A stretch of DNA of 23,077 nt, from the NCBI GenBank assembly GCA_002224055.1, contig AZLU01000384.1, positions 1 to 23,077 of the forward strand, given 5' to 3'. Source of the stretch: Pezizomycotina sp. ARF18 (Eukaryota > Ascomycota). This document shows, one piece after another, positions 1 through 10,341 of this stretch (within the stretch, counting starts at the first letter, position 1; every line of letters begins with the position of its first letter). The position numbers and the translations under genes are program-made. Below the pieces are notes generated by a model that saw nothing but the letters and a program-made list of their open reading frames with translations, did no database searches and was not told where the DNA came from.

Positions 1-1218
1 AATCGTTGTGAAGGACCTGAAGGTTCGTGCTTTTGGAGAATACGGCGGAACGCCTGTTGCCAAACGTACAAAACGGTGTAAGAGGAGGTTAGAGGTCTGT
101 GATATAGCCACTGATAGGCTTAAACAGAAACGGTCCACAAACGCTCCAAGGTGCGAGGTAGCGAAACTAACTTTGATGAGGCTGGTGAAGGCTGTCAGGG
201 TGAAACACCTCAGAGGAAAATGGACCACAACCCATTGATGCGTCCACCTAAGGAATTTGGCCTCAGCATGCGAGGGAGGGAACCTCCCATGAAGGATGGT
301 GAGGTATTCCTGCATGATAGGGGAAATAGGATATCATCAATCTTGTGTAGCGAATATATTACGCACACGCGAAAGCCGCTGCTCTCGAGCGTGGCATTTC
401 TTTCAAACGAGAACATAGATGATCACCACCGCTGAGAGCACCGCACGCGAAGGTGGGTGAGGCGGACTAGCCGGCTCGTGCTGCAGATCTCAGGCGAGTG
501 CTTCGTTGAAGTCTCGATGAACCGCTTTAAATGGGGGCTACGAACCGGGGAAAGGCAAACGACACCCCCAGCCCTGCATGAGTACAACGGTTTTTCCTGA
601 CAGAGGTCCCTCAATCCGGGCCGACGACGGAAAGCCAGCATCCGCGGCGACGCCATACTTGCGTTTTGGGCTGCCTATACGCTAGCCTCAATCCGGTAAG
701 AGAGATGCAGACTGAACGGGGGCTGTGGAATAAGATAATTGTATATATATAGTGGGGAGGATTAATTTAGAAACTCAATTAGGTAAGTGGGGACGAAAAA
801 TAAAGAAATAAAATAAGACTGTATGTCAAATATAAAGATCATATATACTTGAGTAAATGTATATACTTTATACATATAAGAACACACAATATACTAACAT
901 TATATATATTCAAAACCTTGCCATCGAAGTTTGTTGCTATCACTTTCTCTTACCTTATAGCAAGATGTCAATAGTTGGACTGTTATGCTGTCGTCGCCTC
1001 CGCCGCTCAAATCGCGGGAAACAGACTACCACGAAGGCTAAGTACGGTTCTAGAATTCAGGATACCGGCCCCTCATCTGCGCGCGCTTCCCAAACGTGTC
1101 ATCGTTGCTGGCTGAACGGTGTTTCCTGAGCAAGCTGGCTGAGAGGTTGGGGGATATGTTGCGGAAAGAGGGGGTTTCTAGACAGGGGGCGCTGTGTGGG
1201 CAGGGATACGGCTGCTAA
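1..1218 (+). CDS. Probable 3' part of an unrecognised protein-coding gene, frames broken
   Basis: I do not recognise this product. The stretch is clearly richer in G+C than the AT-rich DNA after it and has coding-like open stretches that change frame: about 8-238, 151-435, 478-600 and 600-685. A plausible intron lies at 696-960 (donor GTAAGA, pyrimidine-rich acceptor ending TTATAG), joining in phase 0 so that reading continues as ...YASLNP then QDVNSW.... A last stretch at about 1106-1218 includes SKLAERLGDMLRKEG and ends at TAA 1216-1218, with mostly G or C in third positions. No domain, signal peptide or membrane segment is evident. The frame switches resemble those in the recognisable genes further on, so one gene with sequence errors entering from the left edge is the simplest reading. 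It could instead be two genes, or the 630-1 direction on the other strand could be the coding one. Confidence 0.35.
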
Positions 1219-1556
1219 TTCTCCAGGGGAAAAAAAATAGTTCCCTGCCTTGCCTGCGAATGTGAGTGATTCTACTTATATAAACAAAAAAAATAAAAAG
1301 AAAAGATGCGATGCCCAAGAGTTGGTCAGTTTTTTTATTTTTTTAGCTTGCTTCAAAAAGGTTGCTGCTTATGCATAGGCACGTATGGTGTAATTGTGCG
1401 AGGCGAAGAAGAAAAGATTTTCAAAAAAAAAGAAAAAAGGAAGGAAATTGCTTGCGAAGAAGAAAGAGCAAGGGATCCCCGTCTCGGGTGCTTTTCCCTA
1501 TTATCCGCTGCGCTTTAGAAACTGAGACAATAAAAAAAATTTAAATAATAAATAAA

Positions 1557-1571
1557 GAGAGAGAGAGAGAG
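1557..1571. repeat. (GA)n microsatellite
   Basis: Short uninterrupted GA run in the spacer; no gene context. Confidence 0.8.
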
Positions 1572-2980
1572 GAGGTACTTTAACTTACTTTCCTACGGCC
1601 CGAACCGGAAAATACACTCCCTCATCAATAAAAGGGGGATTATTTATTTTTACACTATAAGCACCCTGGCTACGCTTGAAGCTCCTTATCTTCCTCAGAT
1701 GATGATACCCTGGCTTGATGTACACGTGCTAGCAAATCGTGAGGGCTGGTACCTTTTTCCCCTTTGACCAAGTTCAGGCCCTTTTGGTGTGCTGGCCTCG
1801 AACTTCGAACTGACGTCGGGTTAGCCCGCAAAAAAAGGATAAAAGACAAAAAACACAGGTGAAGATACTTCTTTAGTAGGTAGACAGAGGTATATAAGTA
1901 GGTGAATAAATCTCCGTCTGCTAAATTTTTACTATCTTCTTGCACCTTCTACAAACGTTCAATCAACATCTAGAGTGTTTCCTACTATATGTTGATACGG
2001 GCTATAGGCCTTCCACCATTTCCTTTGGCTTCCACCTTTTATTTGCTTTTTCGAAACCGGTTCTCTAGAACCTTTTACACCTTCTATTCTTGCTAATGCC
2101 ACATCCGTGATTATATAATATATTTTTTTTTCACGATTTTCCCCCATCTCGCGCCTTTCCTTCGTGAGTGGTTTCTTTTTCGGCTCGGATTGCTTGCTTT
2201 TTCCTGGATCGTTCATATTCACCGCTGCTAGACTTGTTATTAGCAATATCCTTTAGAAATTCCTTTCTTGTTTGAAGAAGAAGAAAATAAGACAACCCAA
2301 TTTATTATCTGTATCAATTTGGCCCGTCTGGCGCCATTTTTTTTTTTTCCTGGAGCCTCGGAGGAGTGAAAAGTGCATGAGAAGAGAGAATAAATAAATA
2401 CATAATAAATAAATAACAACCTCAGATTCCGTTATATATACATTATCACGTTCAGAAAGGAGAGGGTTATTGTAGAGTATATATGGAAACTCGGAAAAGA
2501 ACACCACCAATCTGCTGGAGTTAGCATTTTCGTAATAAAAAAAAAAGAAGGAAAAGACGAAAGGAGGCCGCTCTCATATATCGCTCGATATCTAAATAGA
2601 TAAATAAATCAATAAATAAAAATAATCTAAATAAATAAATAATAAACCAATTTATATTTATATATCAGTATTGATTTGAGCGCTTGATTTTATGACCGTA
2701 TTTATTTTATTATTTTATTATTATTTTATTATTATTATTGATTTATTATTATTATTATTTATTCCGTGTTTTGTTCCGAGTATCGTTTCAGCTAGTGATC
2801 CTGAAGTGATTTTTATTTGACCACCCGCTGTATTATACATATAACGCTTCGCTCACTTCCCCTATCTCTAGTTATCATTCTATTATTCCTCCTATATATT
2901 GGAGGATATGAGGATTAATATTTAATTCTTTGCAGTAATTTTTTTCAAGGCATTGATCGTAGTCCCCTTTCCGAATAGGC

Positions 2981-3014
2981 GTGTGTGGTGTGTGTGTGTG
3001 TGTGTGTGTGTGTG
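2981..3014. repeat. (GT)n microsatellite
   Basis: GT dinucleotide run with one GG interruption. The VCVCVC-type peptide obtained by translating it is an artefact of the repeat. Confidence 0.9.
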
Positions 3015-3574
3015 CTCCTCTTTGGAGTCTCTTTTCTATTTATTTATATTTTTGAGAGTATATTTTTTTTTTTAATTTTTATTCCACACACACTCTCTTC
3101 ATTTCTTTTCTTTTTTTTTCTTTTTTTTTTTTCCTTCTTCTCGTTATTTAAATTTTTTTTCTTTTCATTCTTTTATTTATCTACTTCTTGATATTATTTA
3201 TTAGTCCTTATTATTCCTTTGTATACGGTCGTTACTTTATAGATTGCTATCGTTATTATTAACACAAGTCCCTCTCTCTCGTTCTCCTGAGAGAATCTCT
3301 GCACTACTAGCTCATTTGGACTCGCCTGCTTCTTCCGGCACATCGTAGGTGTATCAAGGGAGAGAAAATTATATATTATATATACATATATATATTTATA
3401 TTTATACATTTAAAGGTACACCTCCTTCTCCACATTGGTGATGTTCTGATATTTCTCTTGTATATTTCTTTCTTCCTTCTTTATTTCCATGCTGTTGTTC
3501 TCCCAATCTACCAACTCTCATTACAAGGCGCGAATAGAAGGGCAAAGTCAGAAGCGAGGGGAGCAGGCAGAATG

Positions 3575-3631
3575 GAAACGGACGAGGAAGAGAAGACTTT
3601 GAAGAAACGGACGAGGAAGAGAAGACTTGAA
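3575..3631. repeat. Two-copy tandem repeat of about 29 bp
   Basis: A unit starting GAAACGGACGAGGAAGAGAA is present at 3575-3603 and again at 3604-3631. The copies differ by a single T in the run after GAAGAC (TTT in the first, TT in the second), so they are 29 and 28 bp. The purine-rich unit is in a spacer with no supported gene. Confidence 0.85.
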
Positions 3632-4415
3632 GAAAGGTCAAAGCAAAAGGCAGGAACTTCACACCACTGCAGCAATAACAATAAACAAACTGCGTCAAAT
3701 TATCTGCGTCAGTAAATCATCGGCATCGCGTCGGTATCAGTAGGTTGCAGATGTAACTGGGTTTCTCACCTTACACCTAAATCGCGTTTGGAGGCTGCTT
3801 TGGACGCTTCTAAAAAAAAATCTTCATAAGAAGGGGAAATTTTTTTCCTTAACGCCTTTATTCAAGAAATATCGCAGTAGAGAGGGAGTGATAACACCAT
3901 CGTGAAAAAAAGAAGAGAGAAAAGAGAAGAAAAAAATAATCGTTAATGACTATACTTCCGAAGTGAAAAGAAAAGAGCACTGATATAGAGCAATATAAAA
4001 AAGTTTTACCCACTGGAGCTGCCGAAAGAGTTGGCAAAACCCTGAACTAACGAGATTTTCCTTCGTCATTCCAGATAAATCTACCCACACCAAACAAAAA
4101 AAAAAAACAGCCACGAACGTCCCCGCCAGTAATAATATTAAGCCAGACCTCACCAACCGCAGACAGTTCCATCTTTTTCCTTCTTTCTTTCTTTTTTTTT
4201 TTCCCCCTTGCTTCGGTACTCGATATTTCAACTACAGGTAGTTTACCGTCCCTTTTCCATGAAGAGAAAAAAAAATTGAGAAAGAGGAGAGAGGAGAGGG
4301 AGAGCATGTCGCTTTCGAAAAAAAGAAAAAAAAAAATTTTTTTAACTATTTTTTTTATTTGACGTTTTAAAATACCTCTGTGATTTCTCCAAGGTTTAAA
4401 GGTCATACAAGTTAC

Positions 4416-6459
4416 ATGCCCATTCTAATGAACCGACCACAACACCAACCGTATCCCCCGGTGTATCATACACCTCAGTCGAATTCGCCGGCATCTGTCG
4501 CGTCGCCAACGGCTACTGATCACCGGTCGGTATATTCAACTCAACAGTTACCCCAGCAGATATATGGCTACCCGCAATCGTACCCTCTCCCCCACACCGC
4601 AGGGCGCAGTATCAACCCCACCCTCAACCATATGACCACCCAACCGCTGCTCATGTCGCAATCGGGCCCAAACGCAACGCACGCCAACATGGCTCCCATG
4701 CCCTCTCCTCCACAAAGCTTCTCAAACCCTCTAGGCCGATCCAGTCACTCGGTCGCTTCCCCGAACACCAATACCGGCCTCGTCCTCAACGCGGCTGCGG
4801 CAATAATGGTTGCATCACGGCCAAGGTTCGCTATCAGGTTCTTCGGTAAACCCTAGCGCCGCCCCGGGCCCGATTCCCGCTACGATCCTCTGGTCGTTCG
4901 TCAGGATAACAACGCGTGCAATGGATAGCGTTCGAATACTCTCGAGACCGGGTGAAGATGGAGTATACCTTACGATGCCGACTGAATCCGTAAACGTGGA
5001 TGCTCTGCCTCAGGATTTTAAGACTGAAAACTGTGTCTATCCCCGAGCGTGTTGTAGCAAGGACCAATATCGGGGTAACCGGCTGGTTTACGAAACGGAA
5101 TGCAACACCGTCGGGTGGGCCCTGGCTGAGTTAAATCCTGCTTGCGAGGGAAGAGGGTCTCATCCAGAGGGCAGTTGACAGCTGGAGAAATTCTAATCAA
5201 GACCCAAGGCTCCGCAGCCGTAGGGTCCGAAGGATGGCAAAATTAAACAACAGGAAGGCCGTTCACGCTAACCAGGTAAACACGATGAAATTCGAACTCC
5301 CCGGTGCACTCTGTCGGCCTGAGTATGAAACCTGCGGCTAGCATGATGCACACTCAACAGGCGCCTTCGCTGCATCACCACCACACCATCATCATAACCT
5401 CACACCCGGGGGATGCTGGGCATGAGGATGATATGGGAGCGATGCTTCAACACACCATGCTCATCAGTCGCCTTTCGTAATGCTGCGGGCATCGTGGGGT
5501 AAACAAGCCACCGCACCTTGCGGCGGCGCAAACGGCGGTGCGAGTCATCATCAGGATCTCAAATGTCCCAACGGGCGTACCGGATGATTTTTCCGGGAAT
5601 CATCACCATCAACCATCACCACAGCGCGCCACCGACCGGTGCCGACGGAAGGCCGCGGAATGTCTACCAGCCTTACCCGGCATCGTACCCGGCCGAGCCA
5701 GGTTCTAGCGCTTCGATCCCACCCTCCATGCATGATGCTTTGGACGGTAACCTTGCGGGCCCGGCGGCGGTTCGGTGGTCCAACCAGCACTGCAGTCGCG
5801 ACGATCCCACAAGCTGCTATGAATACCCCGGCAACTTCGAACATAGCACTCTTCGGCGATATCCCAGAGCACAAAAGGAGAAAGTTTATCCTAGTGGACG
5901 ATCCACACCGAGGAGCGCGCGTTCGTGTCCGAGTGATGCTAGATCAGGTTGAGATGGACGAATTCCCGATCTTACAGGAAATCCAACAGCGTCTATCCCA
6001 GGAGCTACTACGCCAGGCAAATGCAAAGCCCTCCACCATCATCTGCAACGGTTGTACAGAGCACGATACAGATTCCGCTGATGGATGGCAGCAGTTTGGA
6101 CGTGTCTACCCCATTGCCTTCCAAGAGCAAGAAAGAGAAGGAGATTGCTCTAAACGATCTGGGTATCGAATGAGCTGGAGTCAGAGTAGGGTTTGCCGGC
6201 AGAACGATGTTTCTCCAGAGAGCCTGTAAGTAGTACATTCCCCTAATACCGTGTTATTCCCTATATCCTCTTCCTTGTTTCTTTTGTTGTAGAGTCCTTT
6301 TATTGCCCGAATATTTGCTACATCCGATGCAGTAGACGCGTATAGGAACAAGATGCGGAGCAGCATGATGGCTGCTGGACAGGATGTTACGTCTATTGCG
6401 CCGCACCTGAAACCCGAGTCGGTAAAAGGAAATGGCTGGAGCGAAACCGGCCGTTCTAA
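4416..6459 (+). CDS. medA: MedA/medusa-like developmental regulator (DUF8032-type), frames interrupted
   Basis: Likely nuclear regulator of the fungal MedA (Acr1/Ren1) family, known for control of conidiophore or spore development. The N-terminus is Pro/Gln/Ser-rich (MNRPQHQPYPPVYHTPQSNS), with ATG 4416 as first choice and ATG 4428 as alternative. The strongly conserved region lies at about 4905-5275: FEYSRDRVKMEY and RCD (in shifted frames), then ALPQDFKTENCVYPRACC, DQYRGNRLVYETECNTVGWA, RGLIQRAVDSWRNSN and DPRLRSRRVRRMAK. A His-rich stretch is at about 5365-5400. A second conserved part at about 5850-6225 carries IPEHKRRKFILVDD, RVRVRVMLDQVEMDE, YRKSNSVYPRSYY and LNDLGYRMSWSQSRV. One intron, 6226-6332 (GTAAGT...GCAG), joins the final exon (ALDAYRNKMRSSMMAAGQDV ... 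RVGKRKWLERNRPF, stop TAA 6457-6459). Exons total about 1,937 bp, near 645 codons, close to the size I recall for Aspergillus MedA. Several single-base frame breaks occur. The family is clear; the medA symbol is from memory. Confidence 0.75.
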
Positions 6460-6981
6460 AACTTCCGGCTTGCGTAAAGTTCGAACGCTTACAAGTTAAC
6501 CATCGCCCGAAAAATATAAAAACACTCTTCTCACCAGTTCTCTCTCTCTCTTTTTTTTTTTTTTCAAGGAAAAAAAAAAGTAAATCCAGATCCGATTTAC
6601 TAGGTTTCCCTTGGACTAGTTCCCTGCCTTACGACTTATTCTCCTTGGTAAAAATACTAGGACTCGCTTCTCTTTTTCCTCTTCTTTTCCTACTCTTATA
6701 TCACTTTCTCACATAGCCCTTTTGTTTTCTTTTTTTTCGCCTTAGAGGCCCTGTTCTCATTGCCCTTTCATAGTTGCATATTCCTGCAATATATATATAT
6801 CTTCTCAGATTCATCCATTGTTGCATGCCCTCTCCCTTTTTTTTTCCAAGTTCCGGCAAATACTTAGCCAAATACTTCGTTGCTACACAAAAGTGTGAAG
6901 TAGCGAAGGCATATGCATTGCAAAGAATAACAACGTCGAAGAAATATTTAAAGGTTCAAGAGAGAAATCGAAATAAAAGTG

Positions 6982-7009
6982 TTTTTTTTTTTTTTTTTTT
7001 TTTTTTTTT
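6982..7009. repeat. T28 homopolymer
   Basis: Uninterrupted run of 28 T. Confidence 0.9.
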
Positions 7010-7456
7010 CTTCCTATCTTACCCAAAGGGCAATAAGAGCATTAATCGAAATTTATATTAGACAAGCATAAGTACAGGAAATTATCTCTTTACGAATATT
7101 TCCCCCTTCTTCTCACTTTTCTTTTCTTCCTTTTTTTTGTATTCTCAAAAAACATCAATGAACTTATTAAGAGGCGGAGTGTTTATTATTTTAGTCTTGC
7201 TCTTCCGGCCAGAGCCTCACTTCTGGGCCCGTGCCGGTACTCCTGGATGGCACTTCATTTCCTCTCCCCTTCTTCGCTTCGTTGTCCGTATCTGGATATA
7301 TATGTTTCCCTTCCTTCCTTCTCCTTCTTCTGTTTAGTTTTCCTGTATCACATTCAGTCTATGTACTGTACTAGCATACTGTTTAACGTTTGCACCGATG
7401 CTGAGCTTTTATACTGGTGGCATCCGACGAACTTGCGAGCATCATTCTTACAATTC

Positions 7457-7478
7457 TTTTTTTTTTTTTTTTTTTTTT
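7457..7478. repeat. T22 homopolymer
   Basis: Uninterrupted run of 22 T. Confidence 0.9.
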
Positions 7479-7930
7479 GCAATGTTTTTGTTACGTTACC
7501 GCAACTGAAAGTAAGTCATCTGTCTTTTTATTTCTTCCTTTTCCCTTCTTTTTCTCTCAACTTTGGTACTTATGCTATGGTGTTATTGTTATATTTCACG
7601 TAAATTTTTTCTTCTCTTCTTTTCTGTGTTATATATATTGACGCATGTATCATGACAAAAAATGGCACTTCTTCTTCTCCCTTTCTCAGGAGGCTACACC
7701 TCTTCTCGATTGCCGTCCTTTCATGGTCGTTGATTTCCACTGCATGACCACACAATTCCATCGCTTCATGGTTTAGCCTCGTTCCCAACATTATTTCTCT
7801 CTTGATTGAGGGTTACTTGGTTAGAGCAATTTGTTCTTGCTAATAAATTTTCTCTCTCATTTGTCTTTAATCCAATATATTTTTGTTCACGCAGATTATA
7901 ATAAAGTTTGTGGATCAGGAGAGAGATTTG

Positions 7931-7972
<42 letters not shown>
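7931..7972. repeat. T27-A15 junction tract
   Basis: Twenty-seven T are followed directly by fifteen A, making a perfect inverted repeat of 15 bp per arm with no loop. It could form a cruciform or strongly exclude nucleosomes. An assembly join between opposite-strand homopolymers is the other possibility. Confidence 0.85.
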
Positions 7973-7974
<2 letters not shown>

Positions 7975-8443
7975 TAAAAAAAAACTGCGAAGGAAATAGT
8001 TAGGTATTATTCTTTGTGTGCTTCTGAAGATATGTGCATATATACTCGAAGTGTATACAAATAGGTCTGGTACTGATATTACTGAAGCCGTTGAAATTAT
8101 TTGTTATATAGTAGTATGTACGTAAAAAAGTAATATAGAGACGTCTACACTGACCAGCGGGCAGAACAACTTGCATTTAGGGTAAGTATATACCAATATA
8201 CTTAAGTAAGTAATAAACAAAGGCCACTGTCAGATTCTATCGTTTCTTTAAACACCAGGTCCTACTTACTTTGAGGTATAAGTTGATGCAACGTCTTTGG
8301 GAGGAGGTGTATAAAGGGTTAGTTATAGAAGAATAAATAATATAATGCTTGGCTTTGACGATGTTGGATCAGCCTACGTGAAGGACATTTCTGCTGGAAG
8401 ATTGAAGCATCTTCTACATTCCTTTATACGCAAATTGTATCAT

Positions 8444-8463
8444 TATATATATATATATATATA
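8444..8463. repeat. (TA)n microsatellite
   Basis: TA dinucleotide run of about 20 bp in the spacer. Confidence 0.85.
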
Positions 8464-8606
8464 ATGGAGGTCGCATTCTCAGAGTGAAGTAGTCTCGCGC
8501 AGACTCTCCCGGAGAAAACCTTTGTAGGGGGAACCAAGAGCAAATCAGGTTACATAATATATAAACACAAAAAAAAAGTTCGTGCTTCCATTAAATACTA
8601 TTACAC

Positions 8607-8608
<2 letters not shown>

Positions 8609-8644
<36 letters not shown>
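8609..8644. repeat. T36 homopolymer
   Basis: Longest homopolymer in the window, 36 T; its true length is unlikely to be reliable. Confidence 0.9.
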
Positions 8645-8648
<4 letters not shown>

Positions 8649-9183
8649 AGAAAAATAGATAGATAGATACTGAAGGCGGTATGAGGATAATACTCGTGCT
8701 TGGTTATCTATTGCTGATAAGAAGACAGGTGCTGTTTGAGGGGATACACAATACTTGAAGTAAACATAGCCTATTGAATGCAGCCAACTTGTCTGTCGCC
8801 TCTCTTCCATACAAAGTATGAACTTTTTTAGTATCTACTTATTAGTAATATATAATATATGCGTGTTAACTAATGCTGACTGACGAGGACTGGCGGCTCT
8901 CCGAAGAGAAGTGGCAGCCCTTTCTCCCACTTCGCCTTCCCAAGGCCATATAAATTACCCGAGAATCTTTAAAAGTTCAGTGGTAGGGTTAAAATTTATT
9001 TATTTATTTATTTGTGTTGAATGTAGTATACTAGCTGCAGGTTGTAGCTGAAGAAAAAGGGACAATAGAGAGGGTTTTAGCTAAGAAGAGGACTGAAAGT
9101 GATTATACCCCTCCACATAAGTAAGGCAGTAGGTAGTATCATAATCAAAAGGATATTCGAATCCTTTTTCTCTATATTTTTCT

Positions 9184-9184
9184 T

Positions 9185-9219
<35 letters not shown>

Positions 9220-9220
9220 T
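9184..9220. repeat. (TTTA)n tetranucleotide repeat
   Basis: About nine TTTA units. A shorter tract of the same unit lies at about 8995-9014. The YLFIYLFI-type peptide from this region is an artefact of the repeat. Confidence 0.9.
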
Positions 9221-9295
9221 ATTTGTAATGACCGTTTCAATAGTGTCTTTTATTCGGTTCCGTACGACGACTTCCGGTCCTGCCCAATAGCACTC

Positions 9296-9317
9296 ATATA
9301 TATATATATATATATAT
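9296..9317. repeat. (AT)n microsatellite
   Basis: Uninterrupted AT run of 22 bp. Confidence 0.9.
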
Positions 9318-9855
9318 TTTGGCTTTGAAATTTGGACATCTAAATAATCGATAATCAATAATCAATAATCAACAACAATAATAATAATAATCAATATTTG
9401 ATTACGGTTTATTTTCTTTATCCTCCTTCATTCTCTCACTTTCTTTCTTTTTTTCATAATCGTATTCTTTCACTTTGATGAAGTTTTGAAAAGCCCTAAA
9501 ACCTTGGGAGATCTACTTGAGTGTTATCATTACTTGGTAGTCTTAACTCCCGTAGAGATCCTAAGCATTTTTCTCATCTGCAACGACAAATCGTAATATC
9601 AAGCAGTTCTCTTTCAAAATTCCCTTACTGCTATTTATCGAGAGAGCTATATAGTTGATATAATTTTACTAACAGCGTCAAAAGACCTTGTTACAAAACT
9701 CAAATACAAAGAAATTATTCTCATTATAAGTATTTTTTCGCCGGTATTAAAAGGTATCTGCGATACAAAGTAACCTTTCTTCGGTTTTGATATCGAAGAT
9801 GGGAGGACAGAAGCTGAGCAAAAAAAATACATAAAAAAAATAAATAAAAATAACT

Positions 9856-9893
9856 CCCCCCCCCCCCAAAAAAAAAAAAAAAAAAAAAAAAAA
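9856..9893. repeat. C12-A26 homopolymer pair
   Basis: Twelve C followed directly by twenty-six A. The base change between two long homopolymers is unusual and is prone to mis-sequencing. Confidence 0.9.
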
Positions 9894-10341
9894 CATAAAG
9901 GAGGAGAATCGTCCGAGTTATTATCTTTCACCTAATCTACATACATTTATATACTATATATATGTAAAGGTTTCAAGCAAAGGCGCGGATAGTAAAGCAA
10001 GTGAAGCGGTCACATATACACGGAAAGAGAAGGATAGACGCAAGAAAAAGCTGGTACGGGTGGAGATCTGAAGAATATATATCGACAAGAAAGAAAATAT
10101 ATAAAGAGAGAGAGCAAAGAGGGGTAATCTTAAAGGAAAAAAAGAGAAAAAAAAAGCTAATGACAACCCGCTTCCTATTTTTACCTTCTTTCTCCTGCTC
10201 GCGACATATATATTGCATAGAAGATCAATCTCGTCTTCCTTCCGTTCTTCCCCCACCCCCCTCTCTTATAAATCAAGCAGAGGAGAAGAAAAATAAGCAA
10301 AGAGCCTGTCGGTGTAGCCTGCAGGATTAACTGTAGTTAGC

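Larger units (their letters stand above)
1219..4415. other. AT-rich noncoding spacer upstream of the medA-like gene
   Basis: About 3.2 kb with no gene I can support. It holds A/T-rich tracts with TTTA/ATTT and TAAATAAA stretches (about 2590-2765), a GA run (1557-1571), a GT run (2981-3014), pyrimidine-rich stretches (about 3100-3180) and a short tandem duplication near 3575. Open frames here are short and low-complexity (runs of F, K or repeated dinucleotides). It probably contains the promoter and 5' leader of the following gene; developmental regulators in filamentous fungi often have long leaders, but no transcript boundary can be read from sequence alone. Confidence 0.6.
6460..10341. other. 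Long noncoding spacer with extreme homopolymers
   Basis: About 3.9 kb between two genes on the same strand, with no supportable gene on either strand. It contains homopolymers of 22-36 bases (listed separately), TTTA and AT microsatellites, a TATA-like site (TATAAA, 8949-8954) and polypyrimidine stretches. The open frames are low-complexity shadows of T-runs. The 3' end of medA transcripts and the promoter and leader of the RhoGEF gene must lie here, but I see no decisive signal for either. Confidence 0.6.

Noticed and set aside
2985-3191. Hydrophobic F/V/C-rich small open frame
   Set aside because: Produced by translating a GT microsatellite and T-rich tracts.
7815-7850. tRNA D-arm-like TTGGTTAGAGC
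   Set aside because: No acceptor stem, anticodon arm or T-arm (GGTTCRA) follows.
9647-10256. Overlapping F/S-rich open frames on both strands
   Set aside because: Driven by poly-A/T and purine-rich runs; no codon bias or motif.
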